From NCBI RefSeq assembly GCF_947495995.1, contig NZ_CANMAX010000003.1:588213-652212 (forward strand): a stretch of DNA of 64,000 nt, read 5' to 3'. The stretch is from an uncultured Tenacibaculum sp. (GTDB taxonomy: Bacteria; Bacteroidota; Bacteroidia; Flavobacteriales; Flavobacteriaceae). The notes under the pieces were generated by a model. It saw nothing but the letters and a program-made list of their open reading frames with translations, was not told the origin of the DNA and did not search any database. The position numbers were made by a program, and so were the translations under genes. Positions 15,242 through 24,484 of this stretch are shown in pieces; the first letter of the stretch is position 1; every line of letters starts with the position of its first letter.

Positions 15242-15862
15242 ATGCATAGTAAACTATTTTTTACCCTGTTCATGTTTAGTGTTTCGTTTCTTACAGCGCA
15301 GCACACTTATGTAACAAATAGAGGGCACGAATCTTTAGAAAAAGCCATACATATTAGTCACGAATTAATTGAAGGTAGAACAGCTTTCTTCGAAAGACAG
15401 GCTGAAGATAAACCTTTAATGTTTCAAAAAACAAGAGTGTTAATAGGTGAATTAAATCGATTATCAAACAATGTGAAATCTTACATCGATACGATTCAAA
15501 AAGAAGTGAATACAGAGCAAATTGTTTACGATTTGCTATCTGAAAATTTTTATAAAAAAGTATTGTTTACTGATAACGGAGGTTTAACAAAAAGAGGAAA
15601 ACGATTAAAAATTAAAATTGATAGTTTATACGACTATTCATTAAAAATTAACGTACATAGGTTGTCTCAACTAGAGAACTTTTCAAAAGATCATTTTAAA
15701 ACATCTAATATGTATTATGATTTTGATGAGAATGAGTTATCTTTTTTTGAACATCTTTTTTACGATAAAACGAACTATGGTATAATGATGTCGATGTATT
15801 ATCTCACTTTAGATGTGCAAACATTTCAATTATTGTACTATGGAACAGTAATGAGTTATTAA
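15242..15862 (+). CDS. Exported hypothetical protein (weak GldM N-terminal resemblance)
   Basis: This 206-aa protein has a signal peptide (MHSKLFFTLFMFSVSFLTAQ) and a largely helical body with ESLEKAIHISHELIEGRT, LIGELNRLSNNVKSYIDTI and a later NGGLTKRGKRLKIKIDSLY stretch. The alternation of long helices with an LF...G.LT turn recalls the periplasmic helical domain of the gliding protein GldM. This is only an impression and there is no gliding gene nearby. It is followed after 16 nt by a small acidic protein. Confidence 0.65.
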   Translation: MHSKLFFTLFMFSVSFLTAQHTYVTNRGHESLEKAIHISHELIEGRTAFFERQAEDKPLMFQKTRVLIGELNRLSNNVKSYIDTIQKEVNTEQIVYDLLSENFYKKVLFTDNGGLTKRGKRLKIKIDSLYDYSLKINVHRLSQLENFSKDHFKTSNMYYDFDENELSFFEHLFYDKTNYGIMMSMYYLTLDVQTFQLLYYGTVMSY

Positions 15863-15878
15863 TCAAAAAATAGAGAAA

Positions 15879-16172
15879 ATGTATTTAATTAATTTACATG
15901 CAGTACCAACAAAAGAATCTGAGTATTTCGAGAAAGTAGTAGGAGCTTATGTAAGCGTTTATATAGATTATGTTGATGGAGAAGGAGCCGTTCAATTAGC
16001 AAAATATTACACACAAGAAGAAGGTTGGATAGTACAAAATGTAGAAGAAGACTTTTTTGAAATTGAAAATCCAGATGAATTAGAAGAAGATCTTAAACAA
16101 TTTTATGATGAAGCCAAAGAATACGGTTATACAATGATCTTTAATTGCTATGAATCTGTTTTAGAAGAATAG
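15879..16172 (+). CDS. Hypothetical acidic protein, 97 aa
   Basis: This small cytoplasmic protein begins MYLINLHAVPTKESEYFEKV and becomes very acidic in its second half (VEEDFFEIENPDELEEDLKQ). No signal peptide or membrane segment is seen. It lies 16 nt after the exported protein on the same strand, so it is likely the second gene of a two-gene unit. The family is not recognised. Confidence 0.65.
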   Translation: MYLINLHAVPTKESEYFEKVVGAYVSVYIDYVDGEGAVQLAKYYTQEEGWIVQNVEEDFFEIENPDELEEDLKQFYDEAKEYGYTMIFNCYESVLEE

Positions 16173-16187
16173 TAAAGCTACATAAAG

Positions 16188-16233
16188 TTAGTAGTTAGAG
16201 AAATGAGAATTATTCTGTTTGTCTAACTACTAA
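16188..16233. terminator. Convergent terminator between the 97-aa gene and baiN-like gene
   Basis: TTAGTAGTTAGA (16188-16199) pairs with TCTAACTACTAA (16222-16233) over 12 bp. The right arm contains the stop codon of the minus-strand flavoprotein gene. A T run is weak, so use as a terminator is inferred. Confidence 0.45.
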
Positions 16234-17441
16234 TTCTCTGCAATTGCATTTGCACAAATATAACCTCCAGTCCACGCATTCTGAAAATTAAATCCGCCTG
16301 TAACTGCATCAATATTTAAAATCTCACCTACATAAAATAAGTTTGATTGTAATTTACTTTCGAAACGTTTAAAATTAATTTCTTTTAAATCGATTCCTCC
16401 AGCAGTAACAAATTCATCTTTGAAGGTTGATTTACCTTCCGCAGAAAAAACACAATTCGTTAATTGATTAGCAAGGTTAGTAACTTCGCTTTTAGTTAAG
16501 TTGGCCCAATTTTGTTTTAAATTAATATTTGAAGCTAGTAATAATCTTTCCCACAGACGTCTTGGGATTTCTGAAAAAGGAGATTTTAATCCAATTTGTT
16601 TCTTGGCGTTGGCTTTTTTTAAGCCATTCAGTTCTTCAGTTATCTGATTTGTACTTTTAGAAAGCCAGTTTACAGCAACTTTATAACTGTATTTTTTATC
16701 AGCTAATATTCTAGCACCAAAAGCAGAAAGTTTTAAAACTGCGGGTCCACTTAAACCCCAATGTGTTACAAGTAATGGTCCAAAGTTTTCTAGTTTGGTG
16801 TCTAAAATTTTTACACTGGCATTTGGAACAGAAACTCCTCCAAGATCGGTAATTCTTTTGTCCTTTATGTTGAATGTGAATAAAGAAGGAACTGTATTGA
16901 TAACTGTATGTCCGAGTTCGTTCGAAAGCTCCCATATTTTTTTACTGCTTCCTGCGGCAACAACTAATTTATCAGCAATAAACTTGTCATTTTTAGTGTT
17001 GATAACCCAATTTTCATCTTGTTGATAAAACGAAGTTACATTTTGATTTGTTAACACTTTGATATTTAGTTTTTCAACAGCTTTTTGAAAACAATTGATA
17101 ATCGCTTGTGAAGTATTAGCTTCAGGAAAAACACGATTGTCGCTCTCGATTTTTAAAGGAACACCTCTGTTTTCAAACCATTCGAATGTATCTCCAGTCA
17201 TGAACTGATGAAACGGACCTAATAATTCTTTTTTTCCGCGAGGATAAAACTTAACCAATTCTTTAGGTTCAAAACAAGCATGAGTTACATTACAACGTCC
17301 TCCACCAGAAATTCTTACTTTTTGTAAAACATCTTTACCTTTTTCAAGAATTGTGATATCTAAATCAGGATTTAACTCTTTTGCATTAATCGCTGTAAAA
17401 AAACCAGCTGCACCACCACCAATAATTATAATTTTACTCAT
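16230..17441 (-). CDS. BaiN/HI0933-type NAD(P)/FAD-dependent oxidoreductase
   Basis: This 403-aa flavoprotein has the dinucleotide-binding motif IIIGGGAAGFFTAI at the N-terminus, then the family stretch VRISGGGRCNVTH (about 42-54) and the C-terminal FAD-binding AVTGGFNFQNAWTGGYICA. Members of this family are FAD proteins; BaiN reduces steroid enoates in gut bacteria, but the role in Flavobacteriia is unknown. It overlaps the GYDIA GHMP kinase gene by 4 nt, so it is the last gene of the HMG-CoA reductase operon, though it has no known isoprenoid role. Confidence 0.9.
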   Translation of the reverse strand: MSKIIIIGGGAAGFFTAINAKELNPDLDITILEKGKDVLQKVRISGGGRCNVTHACFEPKELVKFYPRGKKELLGPFHQFMTGDTFEWFENRGVPLKIESDNRVFPEANTSQAIINCFQKAVEKLNIKVLTNQNVTSFYQQDENWVINTKNDKFIADKLVVAAGSSKKIWELSNELGHTVINTVPSLFTFNIKDKRITDLGGVSVPNASVKILDTKLENFGPLLVTHWGLSGPAVLKLSAFGARILADKKYSYKVAVNWLSKSTNQITEELNGLKKANAKKQIGLKSPFSEIPRRLWERLLLASNINLKQNWANLTKSEVTNLANQLTNCVFSAEGKSTFKDEFVTAGGIDLKEINFKRFESKLQSNLFYVGEILNIDAVTGGFNFQNAWTGGYICANAIAEN

Positions 17442-18367
17442 AACGCCATTTCATTAAAAGGAATAATAGTTTCGTATCCTTTATTTTTAAAATATTCAGG
17501 TGTGTTTTTATTACCAGTTACTAAAACAAAATCTCCACCCCAAGCACCTAAACTTTTTATCGCACCAAAATAATCAGGAAATAATCTAGCTTTAACCGTT
17601 TGCATTTGTATTATAGCACTAATAATTCTTTCGTGTTCTATAATAATTTCATCCAATTCGTTTATCGATTTTGCTTCAAGAAAAGCATCAGATAATTCAG
17701 AAATTCTAGAAATTTCTTTAGCTATGTTAGTGTTGTTTTTTCGATACTGTGCAATTCCTTCTCTGCTATTTTGTTTCTGATTCAGAAATACAAAATATAG
17801 TTGATCCGCAAAAGCAGGAGAAAACGTAGTGTTTTCAATACTAGGTTTTTTGTTGTCTAGCTGATAAAAAATAGGATTGTCGTGTTTTGCACAAGCAATA
17901 TCATAACCACTTCCGGAAAAAGCATTCCAAAGTAAATCGAACGGATTAACTTTTGCCCAAGAGGCAATATTATTGATTAAGGTAGAAGAACTTCCTAATC
18001 CCCAATTTTGAGGAAAACTTAAATGAGTTTTTACAATAAAACCATTGTTGGTTTGTAAAAAATCAGGATTTAAATTTCTTGCTTCCTGTAAAATATTTTG
18101 TAAAGTTTCAGCGATTTGGTCAGAACTTCCTTCTTTATCTGAGTTAAAAGTAGCTGAGGTTAAACGAAGATTAGGTAAACTAAAAGCTGCTTCGAACCAA
18201 CATTCACTAGTGTTTGTAAAACTTCCCCAAATTAATTCAGGCTGTTCTATTGGAGTTACGGTTAAATCTTGACCATATTTAGTCGGAATAGCTAGAGATT
18301 TAGCCCCATCTAAAACAACATATTCTCCTGTAAGTAATAATTTTCCGTTACTGTAATATTTATCCAA
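17438..18367 (-). CDS. GYDIA-family GHMP kinase
   Basis: This 309-aa GHMP kinase has the signature SGSGYDIACA, which names the family. Other motifs are KLLLTGEYVVLDGA at the N-terminus, the ATP loop NWGLGSSSTLINN and the C-terminal GAWGGDFVLVTG. It sits between a BaiN-like flavoprotein (4-nt overlap) and a small membrane protein after HMG-CoA reductase. That position makes a phosphomevalonate kinase role attractive, because no other candidate for this step is in the window. This is inference. The start codon is TTG. Confidence 0.9.
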   Translation of the reverse strand: MDKYYSNGKLLLTGEYVVLDGAKSLAIPTKYGQDLTVTPIEQPELIWGSFTNTSECWFEAAFSLPNLRLTSATFNSDKEGSSDQIAETLQNILQEARNLNPDFLQTNNGFIVKTHLSFPQNWGLGSSSTLINNIASWAKVNPFDLLWNAFSGSGYDIACAKHDNPIFYQLDNKKPSIENTTFSPAFADQLYFVFLNQKQNSREGIAQYRKNNTNIAKEISRISELSDAFLEAKSINELDEIIIEHERIISAIIQMQTVKARLFPDYFGAIKSLGAWGGDFVLVTGNKNTPEYFKNKGYETIIPFNEMAL

Positions 18368-18408
18368 AACTAATATTAGGTCGTATGCAGCCGAAACCTT
18401 TTTATAAT

Positions 18409-18864
18409 TTAATTGTTACTCGACTGCACTCGAGTAAATTTTGTTTTTTGATGTTTTGTAAACTCTTTAAAACTTTTAGAGAAACAAAAAAACAGTATTG
18501 CCATGCAATAAATAACAATATTAAAGTTTGAGCTATAGTTGTAATTAATTCTACCTGATAACGTGTTTTTAATAGAATAAAACCATGAAATATTACCTAA
18601 AGCATAATATATTTTATAAGAGAAAAAGCTAATTAAAAAATACATAGTCCATTTATGTCCTTTGTATATTGCAATTAAAGAGTATAAAATTATAGCTAAA
18701 TAGAAAATCTCTAAAACTATTTCAGATTTGAAATAGTTTAAATAATAGTCGTGTAAAGTACTGTAATAAATATAAAAACCAATAATATATAGTGAAGCTA
18801 GAACGATAAAACTAGATACTATAAAAAATTGTTTTCTTCCTATATTTATTAAAAAACTATCCAT
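18409..18864 (-). CDS. Hypothetical integral membrane protein, 151 aa
   Basis: Four hydrophobic segments are visible (about 12-32, 45-64, 70-92 and 113-130), joined by short polar loops. The C-terminus is basic (KEFTKHQKTKFTRVQSSNN). Its ATG follows directly on the TAA of HMG-CoA reductase with no gap, so it is in the same operon. The family is not recognised. It differs from its neighbours in having no enzyme motif. Confidence 0.7.
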   Translation of the reverse strand: MDSFLINIGRKQFFIVSSFIVLASLYIIGFYIYYSTLHDYYLNYFKSEIVLEIFYLAIILYSLIAIYKGHKWTMYFLISFFSYKIYYALGNISWFYSIKNTLSGRINYNYSSNFNIVIYCMAILFFCFSKSFKEFTKHQKTKFTRVQSSNN

Positions 18865-20598
18865 TTACACCAATCCAAATTGTTTAAAATGATGTGTGAA
18901 ATGCTTTACTTGAAACTTTTTCCAATAGTCAAAATTCAATTCACCGAAAAAAGGATGAACCACAGTTCTTGAACTGTCTTTTTCAAAAACATCGAAAAAT
19001 ACTTCTAATTGAGTAATCAAATCATCAATAGCTTCTTCAATAGAATTAAATTTTAGCGGAGTTGGATTATCCGATAAAAATGACGCTCTAAAACCAGGTT
19101 GTATTTCTTGATTTGTATCTAAAAAAGGTCTTCTTCTTGCTGTTTTTTCATCATCAACAAATATATCAACACTCCAATTTCCATTCGGAATTTGAGTTAC
19201 AGCACTTAAATGTTCTATCATTTGTTGAGCATTCATAGTACCAAAAACAGGTTTGTCACTATTAGAAAGTTTACGAAGAGTATTTCTGATTTCACTTTCA
19301 TTAGTAATATCAACCCAATTGATTTTAGGTTTACGAATCTCTTGTAATTTTTCAACTACAGCACTATGAGAAACAGTTTTTGATTCAAAATAGTTGCTGA
19401 TTTCTTCTTTCTCAGCCACAGTTGCATCATGCTGATTTAAGATATTCATTAAATGCATTTTCATATGTCCGTGCTGAATACCTTTAGTTGTTAAAGCTCT
19501 TAATGCAGCAAAATTCTGAGCTAAACCAGCAGCAGCAATAATTTGCATTAAGGTTCTTGCATCTGGTTTTTGCATAATATCTAACGATAATTTAGCCATA
19601 GGATGCAAAGCTGTTAATCCACCTACAGTTCCTAAAGCTAAAGGAATTTCTATCCAGAATTTAAAAATTCCGTCTTTAACCTCGCAATGTGTTAAACTAG
19701 AATAACTCCCGTTTCTAGAAGCATATGCATGAGCACCAGATTCAATAGCTCTAAAATCATTTCCAGTAGCTAAAACAACTGCGTCAATACCATTCATAAT
19801 TCCTTTATTATGAGTTACGGCACGATAAGGTTCTATTTCTGCAATTTTAACAGCTTGCTCAAATTTATAAGCAAATTTTTCTGGATTTTCTCCACCTAAA
19901 TCTTCGATAGGACAACTAACTTCTGCTCTTACTAAACATTCAGGTACGTAATTGGATAAAATACTCATGATGATTTCAATGTCATCTTTCTGAAATTTCT
20001 TAGCAATAGCTTCTAAACAAGAGTTAATAAAATTAGCTCCCATACTATCTTTCGTTTCAAAAGTAACATGTAGTTGATAGTAATTGTCTAGTTTAGAAGT
20101 CTTGTCTTTTAATTGAATATCTAAAATTCCACCACCACGCTTTTCCATGTTTTTAGTAATGGAAGCAGTAGCAGCAAATAATTCAGTTTTATTTAATTTA
20201 AAATAGGATTCTAATTCCGACTTGTCACCAGCATAAATAAAATGTACCTGGCCTATTTTGGTAGTAGAAATCACTTCTGTTTTAAAACCACCACGAGTAC
20301 TCCAGTATTTTGCAACTTTAGAAGCTGCAGCAACAACAGAACTTTCTTCAATAACCATAGGAATAGCATAGGTTTCGTTATTAATAACAAAATTTGGAGC
20401 TACACCATAAGGCATGTAAAAATTAGAAATTGTATTTTCAATAAAATCATCATGAAGTTGTTGTAACTTCTCATCAGCATTCCAATATTGTAGGATAGTT
20501 TGCGTAATTTCAGGTTGATTATTGAAGTAGGTTTGAGCTAACCAATCTATTTTTTCTTGTTTAGTTAGCTTAGAAAAGCCAGAAATAATCTTCGACAT
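18865..20598 (-). CDS. HMG-CoA reductase, class II, fused to a DUF1569/DinB-like domain
   Basis: Residues 1-425 are a class II HMG-CoA reductase, which makes or oxidises mevalonate. Catalytic residues by motif are Glu54 (FIENTISNFYMPYGVAP), Lys265 (HNKGIMNG), Asp281 (GNDFRAIESG) and His378 (HGHMKMH). The K-to-D spacing of 16 equals that of the Pseudomonas mevalonii enzyme. Residues 430-577 are an extra domain of DUF1569 (DinB-like) type with His463, His566 and His569/His570 as likely metal ligands. In a Bacteroidota with mevalonate kinase and decarboxylase genes, the biosynthetic direction is likely. It heads an operon with a membrane protein, a GHMP kinase and a flavoprotein. Confidence 0.9.
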   Translation of the reverse strand: MSKIISGFSKLTKQEKIDWLAQTYFNNQPEITQTILQYWNADEKLQQLHDDFIENTISNFYMPYGVAPNFVINNETYAIPMVIEESSVVAAASKVAKYWSTRGGFKTEVISTTKIGQVHFIYAGDKSELESYFKLNKTELFAATASITKNMEKRGGGILDIQLKDKTSKLDNYYQLHVTFETKDSMGANFINSCLEAIAKKFQKDDIEIIMSILSNYVPECLVRAEVSCPIEDLGGENPEKFAYKFEQAVKIAEIEPYRAVTHNKGIMNGIDAVVLATGNDFRAIESGAHAYASRNGSYSSLTHCEVKDGIFKFWIEIPLALGTVGGLTALHPMAKLSLDIMQKPDARTLMQIIAAAGLAQNFAALRALTTKGIQHGHMKMHLMNILNQHDATVAEKEEISNYFESKTVSHSAVVEKLQEIRKPKINWVDITNESEIRNTLRKLSNSDKPVFGTMNAQQMIEHLSAVTQIPNGNWSVDIFVDDEKTARRRPFLDTNQEIQPGFRASFLSDNPTPLKFNSIEEAIDDLITQLEVFFDVFEKDSSRTVVHPFFGELNFDYWKKFQVKHFTHHFKQFGLV

Positions 20599-20620
20599 TC
20601 ATCTTATTTTTAAAACAGAG

Positions 20621-20628
20621 CAAAGATA
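20621..20628 (-). promoter_or_regulatory. -7 box of the HMG-CoA reductase operon
   Basis: TATCTTTG on the minus strand fits TAnnTTTG, 22 nt before the start codon. No TTG is seen at the expected upstream distance. Confidence 0.5.
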
Positions 20629-20748
20629 AATCTTTCAATTAAATCACATTTTATAAATGTAGTTTTCTGTTAAATTGCAGTAAAATTTATTATTTTTTCG
20701 TAAACTTGGCAGTCGTTTTATTAAATCATCAAATAAATAAGATACTTC

Positions 20749-22926
20749 ATGAGAAAATTATGCTTTCTAGCAATTTTGGTGACTTTTTTTTCTGCTAAGA
20801 GTCAATCAAATACAAACAACCTTAAGGAAATTACATTAGAAGAGATTTGGGGTGGCGCTTTTTCTGCAGATAGAATGAATGCCTTAAACTCTATGAATGG
20901 AGACTTTTACACCGTTTTAAATTTTAATAGAGAAACAAGAAGTTCTTCTGTAGATAAATATAGCTACGAAACACAAGCAAAAGTGGCTACTATTGTTGAT
21001 AGTAAAGATTTATACAATTTATCTTTCTTTAGTTCTTATTCATTTAATGCAAATGAAACAAAACTATTATTAGGAACGAACTTTAAACAAGTATATCGTC
21101 ACTCATATAAGGGTACATATTACATCTACGATATTGCTACTAAAGAATTAACTTCTTTAGGAGAAGATATTCAGGAGCCAACATTTTCACCTGATAGCAA
21201 GAAAGTAGCGTATGCAAAAGACAACAACTTATATGTTAGAGATCTTGAGCAAAATAGAGAAGTAAGAGTAACTAACGATGGAAAAGTTAATGCTATTATT
21301 AATGGTACAACAGACTGGGTTTACGAAGAAGAATTTGCATTCGTAAAAGCATTCGACTGGAGTAAAGACAGTAAGTATGTAGCTTTTTTGAGATTTGATG
21401 AAAAAGAGGTAGCGCAATTTTCAATGAACGTTACTGGGAATGAATTATACCCATCTACAAATACATTTAAATATCCTAAAGCTGGAGAAAAAAATGCAGT
21501 AGTAACATTACAATTATTTAATGTAGCTGAAAAAAGTGTGAGTAGAATTGAATTAGGTGAGTACGAGTATATTCCAAGAATTCAATGGACGAAAAAGCCT
21601 GAAGTGTTATCTATTACAACATTAAATAGACATCAAAATGATTTAAAGTTATTCTTTTACAATACAAATACTAAAGAGTTAAAAGTAACATTGAATGAAA
21701 AAGATGAAGCTTATGTAGATATTCAGGATAATTTAACTTTCTTAGATGATAATAGTTTTATCTGGACAAGTGAAAAAGATGGTTACAATCATATTTACCA
21801 CTATAATGAAGATGGAACATTAAAAAATCAGATTACGAAAGGAAATTGGGATGTTACTAATTACTACGGGTTAAGTAAAACAAACAATAAAATTTACTAC
21901 CAATCAGTTGAAAACGGATCAATAAATAGAGGTGTGTATTCAATTGGTTTAGATGGAACAGGAAAGAAACTATTGACAAATAAAAGTGGTCATAGTAATG
22001 CTTCGTTCAGTAAAAATATGAAGTATTTCATAAATACACATTCTTCAGCAACTGAAGTTCCAACATATACTTTATACAATGGAGAAGGTCAGAAATTAAA
22101 GACTTTAAAAGATAATATTGACCTTTATGTAAAAATGAAGGGATATAAGATGAGCAAGAAAGAATTTTTCACATATAACATTAATGGAAATGATTTAAAT
22201 ATGTGGATGATTAAACCTGCTGATTTCGATCCGAATAAAAAATATCCACTATTATTATTCCAATACTCAGGTCCTGGTTCTCAGCAAGTAGCAAACAGAT
22301 GGAATTCTAATAATGACTACTGGCATCAAATGTTAGCACAAAAAGGTATAATTGTTGCATGTGTTGACGGACGAGGAACTGGTTATAAAGGAAGAGATTT
22401 TAAGAAAGTAACTCAAAAAGAGTTAGGTAAATATGAAGTTGAAGATCAAATAGCTGTAGCTAAGTTCTTTGCAGGAGAAAACTATATTGATGCAGATAAG
22501 ATTGGAATTTGGGGATGGTCTTACGGTGGATTCATGAGTACGAATTGTATTTTAAAAGGAAACGATGTGTTTTCTATGGCAATTGCAGTAGCACCAGTTA
22601 CTTCTTGGCGTTTTTATGATACAGTTTACACAGAGCGTTATATGACTACACCTCAGGAAAATCCAACAGGTTACGATGAAAATTCACCAATTTTCCATGC
22701 AGATAAATTAAAAGGAGACTATTTATTAGTTCATGGTTCTGGAGACGATAATGTACACGTACAAAACACAATGAGAATGGTGAATGCTTTAGTTGAAGCA
22801 AATAAGCAATTCGATTTATTTGTTTATCCAGATAGAGCACACGGAATTTACAGAGGAAAAAATACAAGACTTCATTTATTTACTAAAATGACAAACTTTG
22901 TATTAAAGAGTTTAAAAACCAAATAA
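20749..22926 (+). CDS. Dipeptidyl peptidase IV-type S9 peptidase
   Basis: This 725-aa exported prolyl-type peptidase removes N-terminal dipeptides. It has a signal peptide (MRKLCFLAILVTFFSAKS), a DPP-IV N-terminal beta-propeller (about 80-450) with the DWVYEEEF glutamate motif that binds the substrate N-terminus, and an alpha/beta hydrolase domain. The triad is Ser591 (GWSYGGF), Asp666 (GSGDDNVH) and His698 (DRAHGIY); the D-to-H spacing of 32 equals that of human DPP-IV. Two POT transporters follow after 13 and 24 nt, which makes a dipeptide release and uptake unit. Confidence 0.95.
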   Translation: MRKLCFLAILVTFFSAKSQSNTNNLKEITLEEIWGGAFSADRMNALNSMNGDFYTVLNFNRETRSSSVDKYSYETQAKVATIVDSKDLYNLSFFSSYSFNANETKLLLGTNFKQVYRHSYKGTYYIYDIATKELTSLGEDIQEPTFSPDSKKVAYAKDNNLYVRDLEQNREVRVTNDGKVNAIINGTTDWVYEEEFAFVKAFDWSKDSKYVAFLRFDEKEVAQFSMNVTGNELYPSTNTFKYPKAGEKNAVVTLQLFNVAEKSVSRIELGEYEYIPRIQWTKKPEVLSITTLNRHQNDLKLFFYNTNTKELKVTLNEKDEAYVDIQDNLTFLDDNSFIWTSEKDGYNHIYHYNEDGTLKNQITKGNWDVTNYYGLSKTNNKIYYQSVENGSINRGVYSIGLDGTGKKLLTNKSGHSNASFSKNMKYFINTHSSATEVPTYTLYNGEGQKLKTLKDNIDLYVKMKGYKMSKKEFFTYNINGNDLNMWMIKPADFDPNKKYPLLLFQYSGPGSQQVANRWNSNNDYWHQMLAQKGIIVACVDGRGTGYKGRDFKKVTQKELGKYEVEDQIAVAKFFAGENYIDADKIGIWGWSYGGFMSTNCILKGNDVFSMAIAVAPVTSWRFYDTVYTERYMTTPQENPTGYDENSPIFHADKLKGDYLLVHGSGDDNVHVQNTMRMVNALVEANKQFDLFVYPDRAHGIYRGKNTRLHLFTKMTNFVLKSLKTK

Positions 22927-22939
22927 AACTAAACTAATT

Positions 22940-24460
22940 ATGAATACTTCTCAAAAGGATATATTGGGGCATCCTTCAGGACTCTTTTACCTGTTTTTTG
23001 CCGAGCTATGGGAGCGTTTCTCATTTTATGGAATGAGAGCGTTATTAACCTTATACATGGTTAATGAAATTTTTAAAGCTTTAGCAGAAAAAGATGTTGC
23101 AGCAGCAGCAGTTTATGCATCCTATGGTTCGTTAGTATATGCATCAACAGTTGTTGGAGGTAGAATTTCTGATAAGATTTTAGGAATGCGTCAATCAATT
23201 TTCTTAGGAGGTATTCTAATGGCATTAGGTCATTTTGTATTAGCTATAGAAAACGATATAGCTTTTTTCTTAGCGTTAGCATTTATAGTAGTTGGTAATG
23301 GTTTTTTCAAACCTAATATATCAACGTTTGTAGGTTCTTTATATGAAGATGGAGATAGAAGAAAAGACTCAGGTTTTACGATTTTCTACATGGGAATTAA
23401 CATAGGTGGTTTTATAGCACCTTTACTATGTGGTTGGTTAGGTAAAGCTTATGGGTGGCATTATGGTTTCGGTTTAGCAGGTATTGGAATGCTTTTAGGT
23501 TTAATTTTCTTTTGGAGTGGAATTAAGAAGAATGTTTTTGGAGACAAAGGTTTACCACCAAGTGAAGAAGTTTACAATAAGAAAGTTTTAGGAATGCCGC
23601 AAAAAACATTAGTGCCAGTTTTAGCTTTCTTATCAGCACCAGTAATCGCTTATTTGTTAGCAGAGTATAAGGCTATAGGAAGTGGAGATACGTTTTTGGG
23701 AGATCAAAATATCGTTAATGTACTTTTCAAAGTAGTTGGAGTAATAGTTTTATTATACCTAGGTAAGATTATGATGGGAGCTACTGTAGAAGAAAGAAAA
23801 AAACTGTTTATGGCTGTTTTAATTACTTTCTTTATGACGATTTTTTGGGGATTCCATGAATTATCTGGAAGTGTAATTACTTTATTTGCTGATAGAAACG
23901 TAGCACTAGATGGGATAATGAATGCTAGTCAAACGAATTCATTAAACTCGTTAGTAATTATATTATTATCAATACCAGTTTCTTTACTTTGGACATACCT
24001 TGCAAAGAAAAAGTTAAACCCAAGAACACCATACAAATTCGGAATGGGATTATTATTAGCTGGTATAAGTTTCTATATTTTATCTTTAAGTAAAGGAGCA
24101 GCTAATGAAGAAGGTATGGTTCCTTTCTTTTATTTATTAGCAATGTATTTTGTGTTATCTATTGGAGAACTTTTTATGTCTCCAGTTGGTTTATCTAAGA
24201 TCACAGATTTATCTCCAAAAAGAATTATAGCTTTTATGATGGGAATTTGGTTCTTGTCTTCTACTTACGCTTTTCAAATAGTAGGATTTATATCAAAAGA
24301 ATTAGCTGTAGAAAGCACAGATACTAATATTGGAGGATTACAAACTTTAGCTTTATATACTGATGGATTCGGATTAATTGCTAAATATGCAATAGGAGCA
24401 GGAGTGTTAGTTTTATTAACTTCTCCTCTAATGAAGAAATTAATGGGCAAAGTTCACTAA
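22940..24460 (+). CDS. POT-family peptide transporter (first copy)
   Basis: This 506-aa inner-membrane, proton-coupled di/tripeptide importer has the POT signatures: the ELWERFSFYG motif (E-x-x-E-R) in helix 1, the loop GGRISDKILGMRQ and the FYMGINIGG motif in helix 5. About 12-14 hydrophobic helices are visible. It lies 13 nt after DPP-IV and 24 nt before a second POT gene. Compared with the second copy it has a shorter central loop. The substrate is inferred from family and context. Confidence 0.93.
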   Translation: MNTSQKDILGHPSGLFYLFFAELWERFSFYGMRALLTLYMVNEIFKALAEKDVAAAAVYASYGSLVYASTVVGGRISDKILGMRQSIFLGGILMALGHFVLAIENDIAFFLALAFIVVGNGFFKPNISTFVGSLYEDGDRRKDSGFTIFYMGINIGGFIAPLLCGWLGKAYGWHYGFGLAGIGMLLGLIFFWSGIKKNVFGDKGLPPSEEVYNKKVLGMPQKTLVPVLAFLSAPVIAYLLAEYKAIGSGDTFLGDQNIVNVLFKVVGVIVLLYLGKIMMGATVEERKKLFMAVLITFFMTIFWGFHELSGSVITLFADRNVALDGIMNASQTNSLNSLVIILLSIPVSLLWTYLAKKKLNPRTPYKFGMGLLLAGISFYILSLSKGAANEEGMVPFFYLLAMYFVLSIGELFMSPVGLSKITDLSPKRIIAFMMGIWFLSSTYAFQIVGFISKELAVESTDTNIGGLQTLALYTDGFGLIAKYAIGAGVLVLLTSPLMKKLMGKVH

Positions 24461-24484
24461 AATTAAATAAACTAAGTTTTTCAT

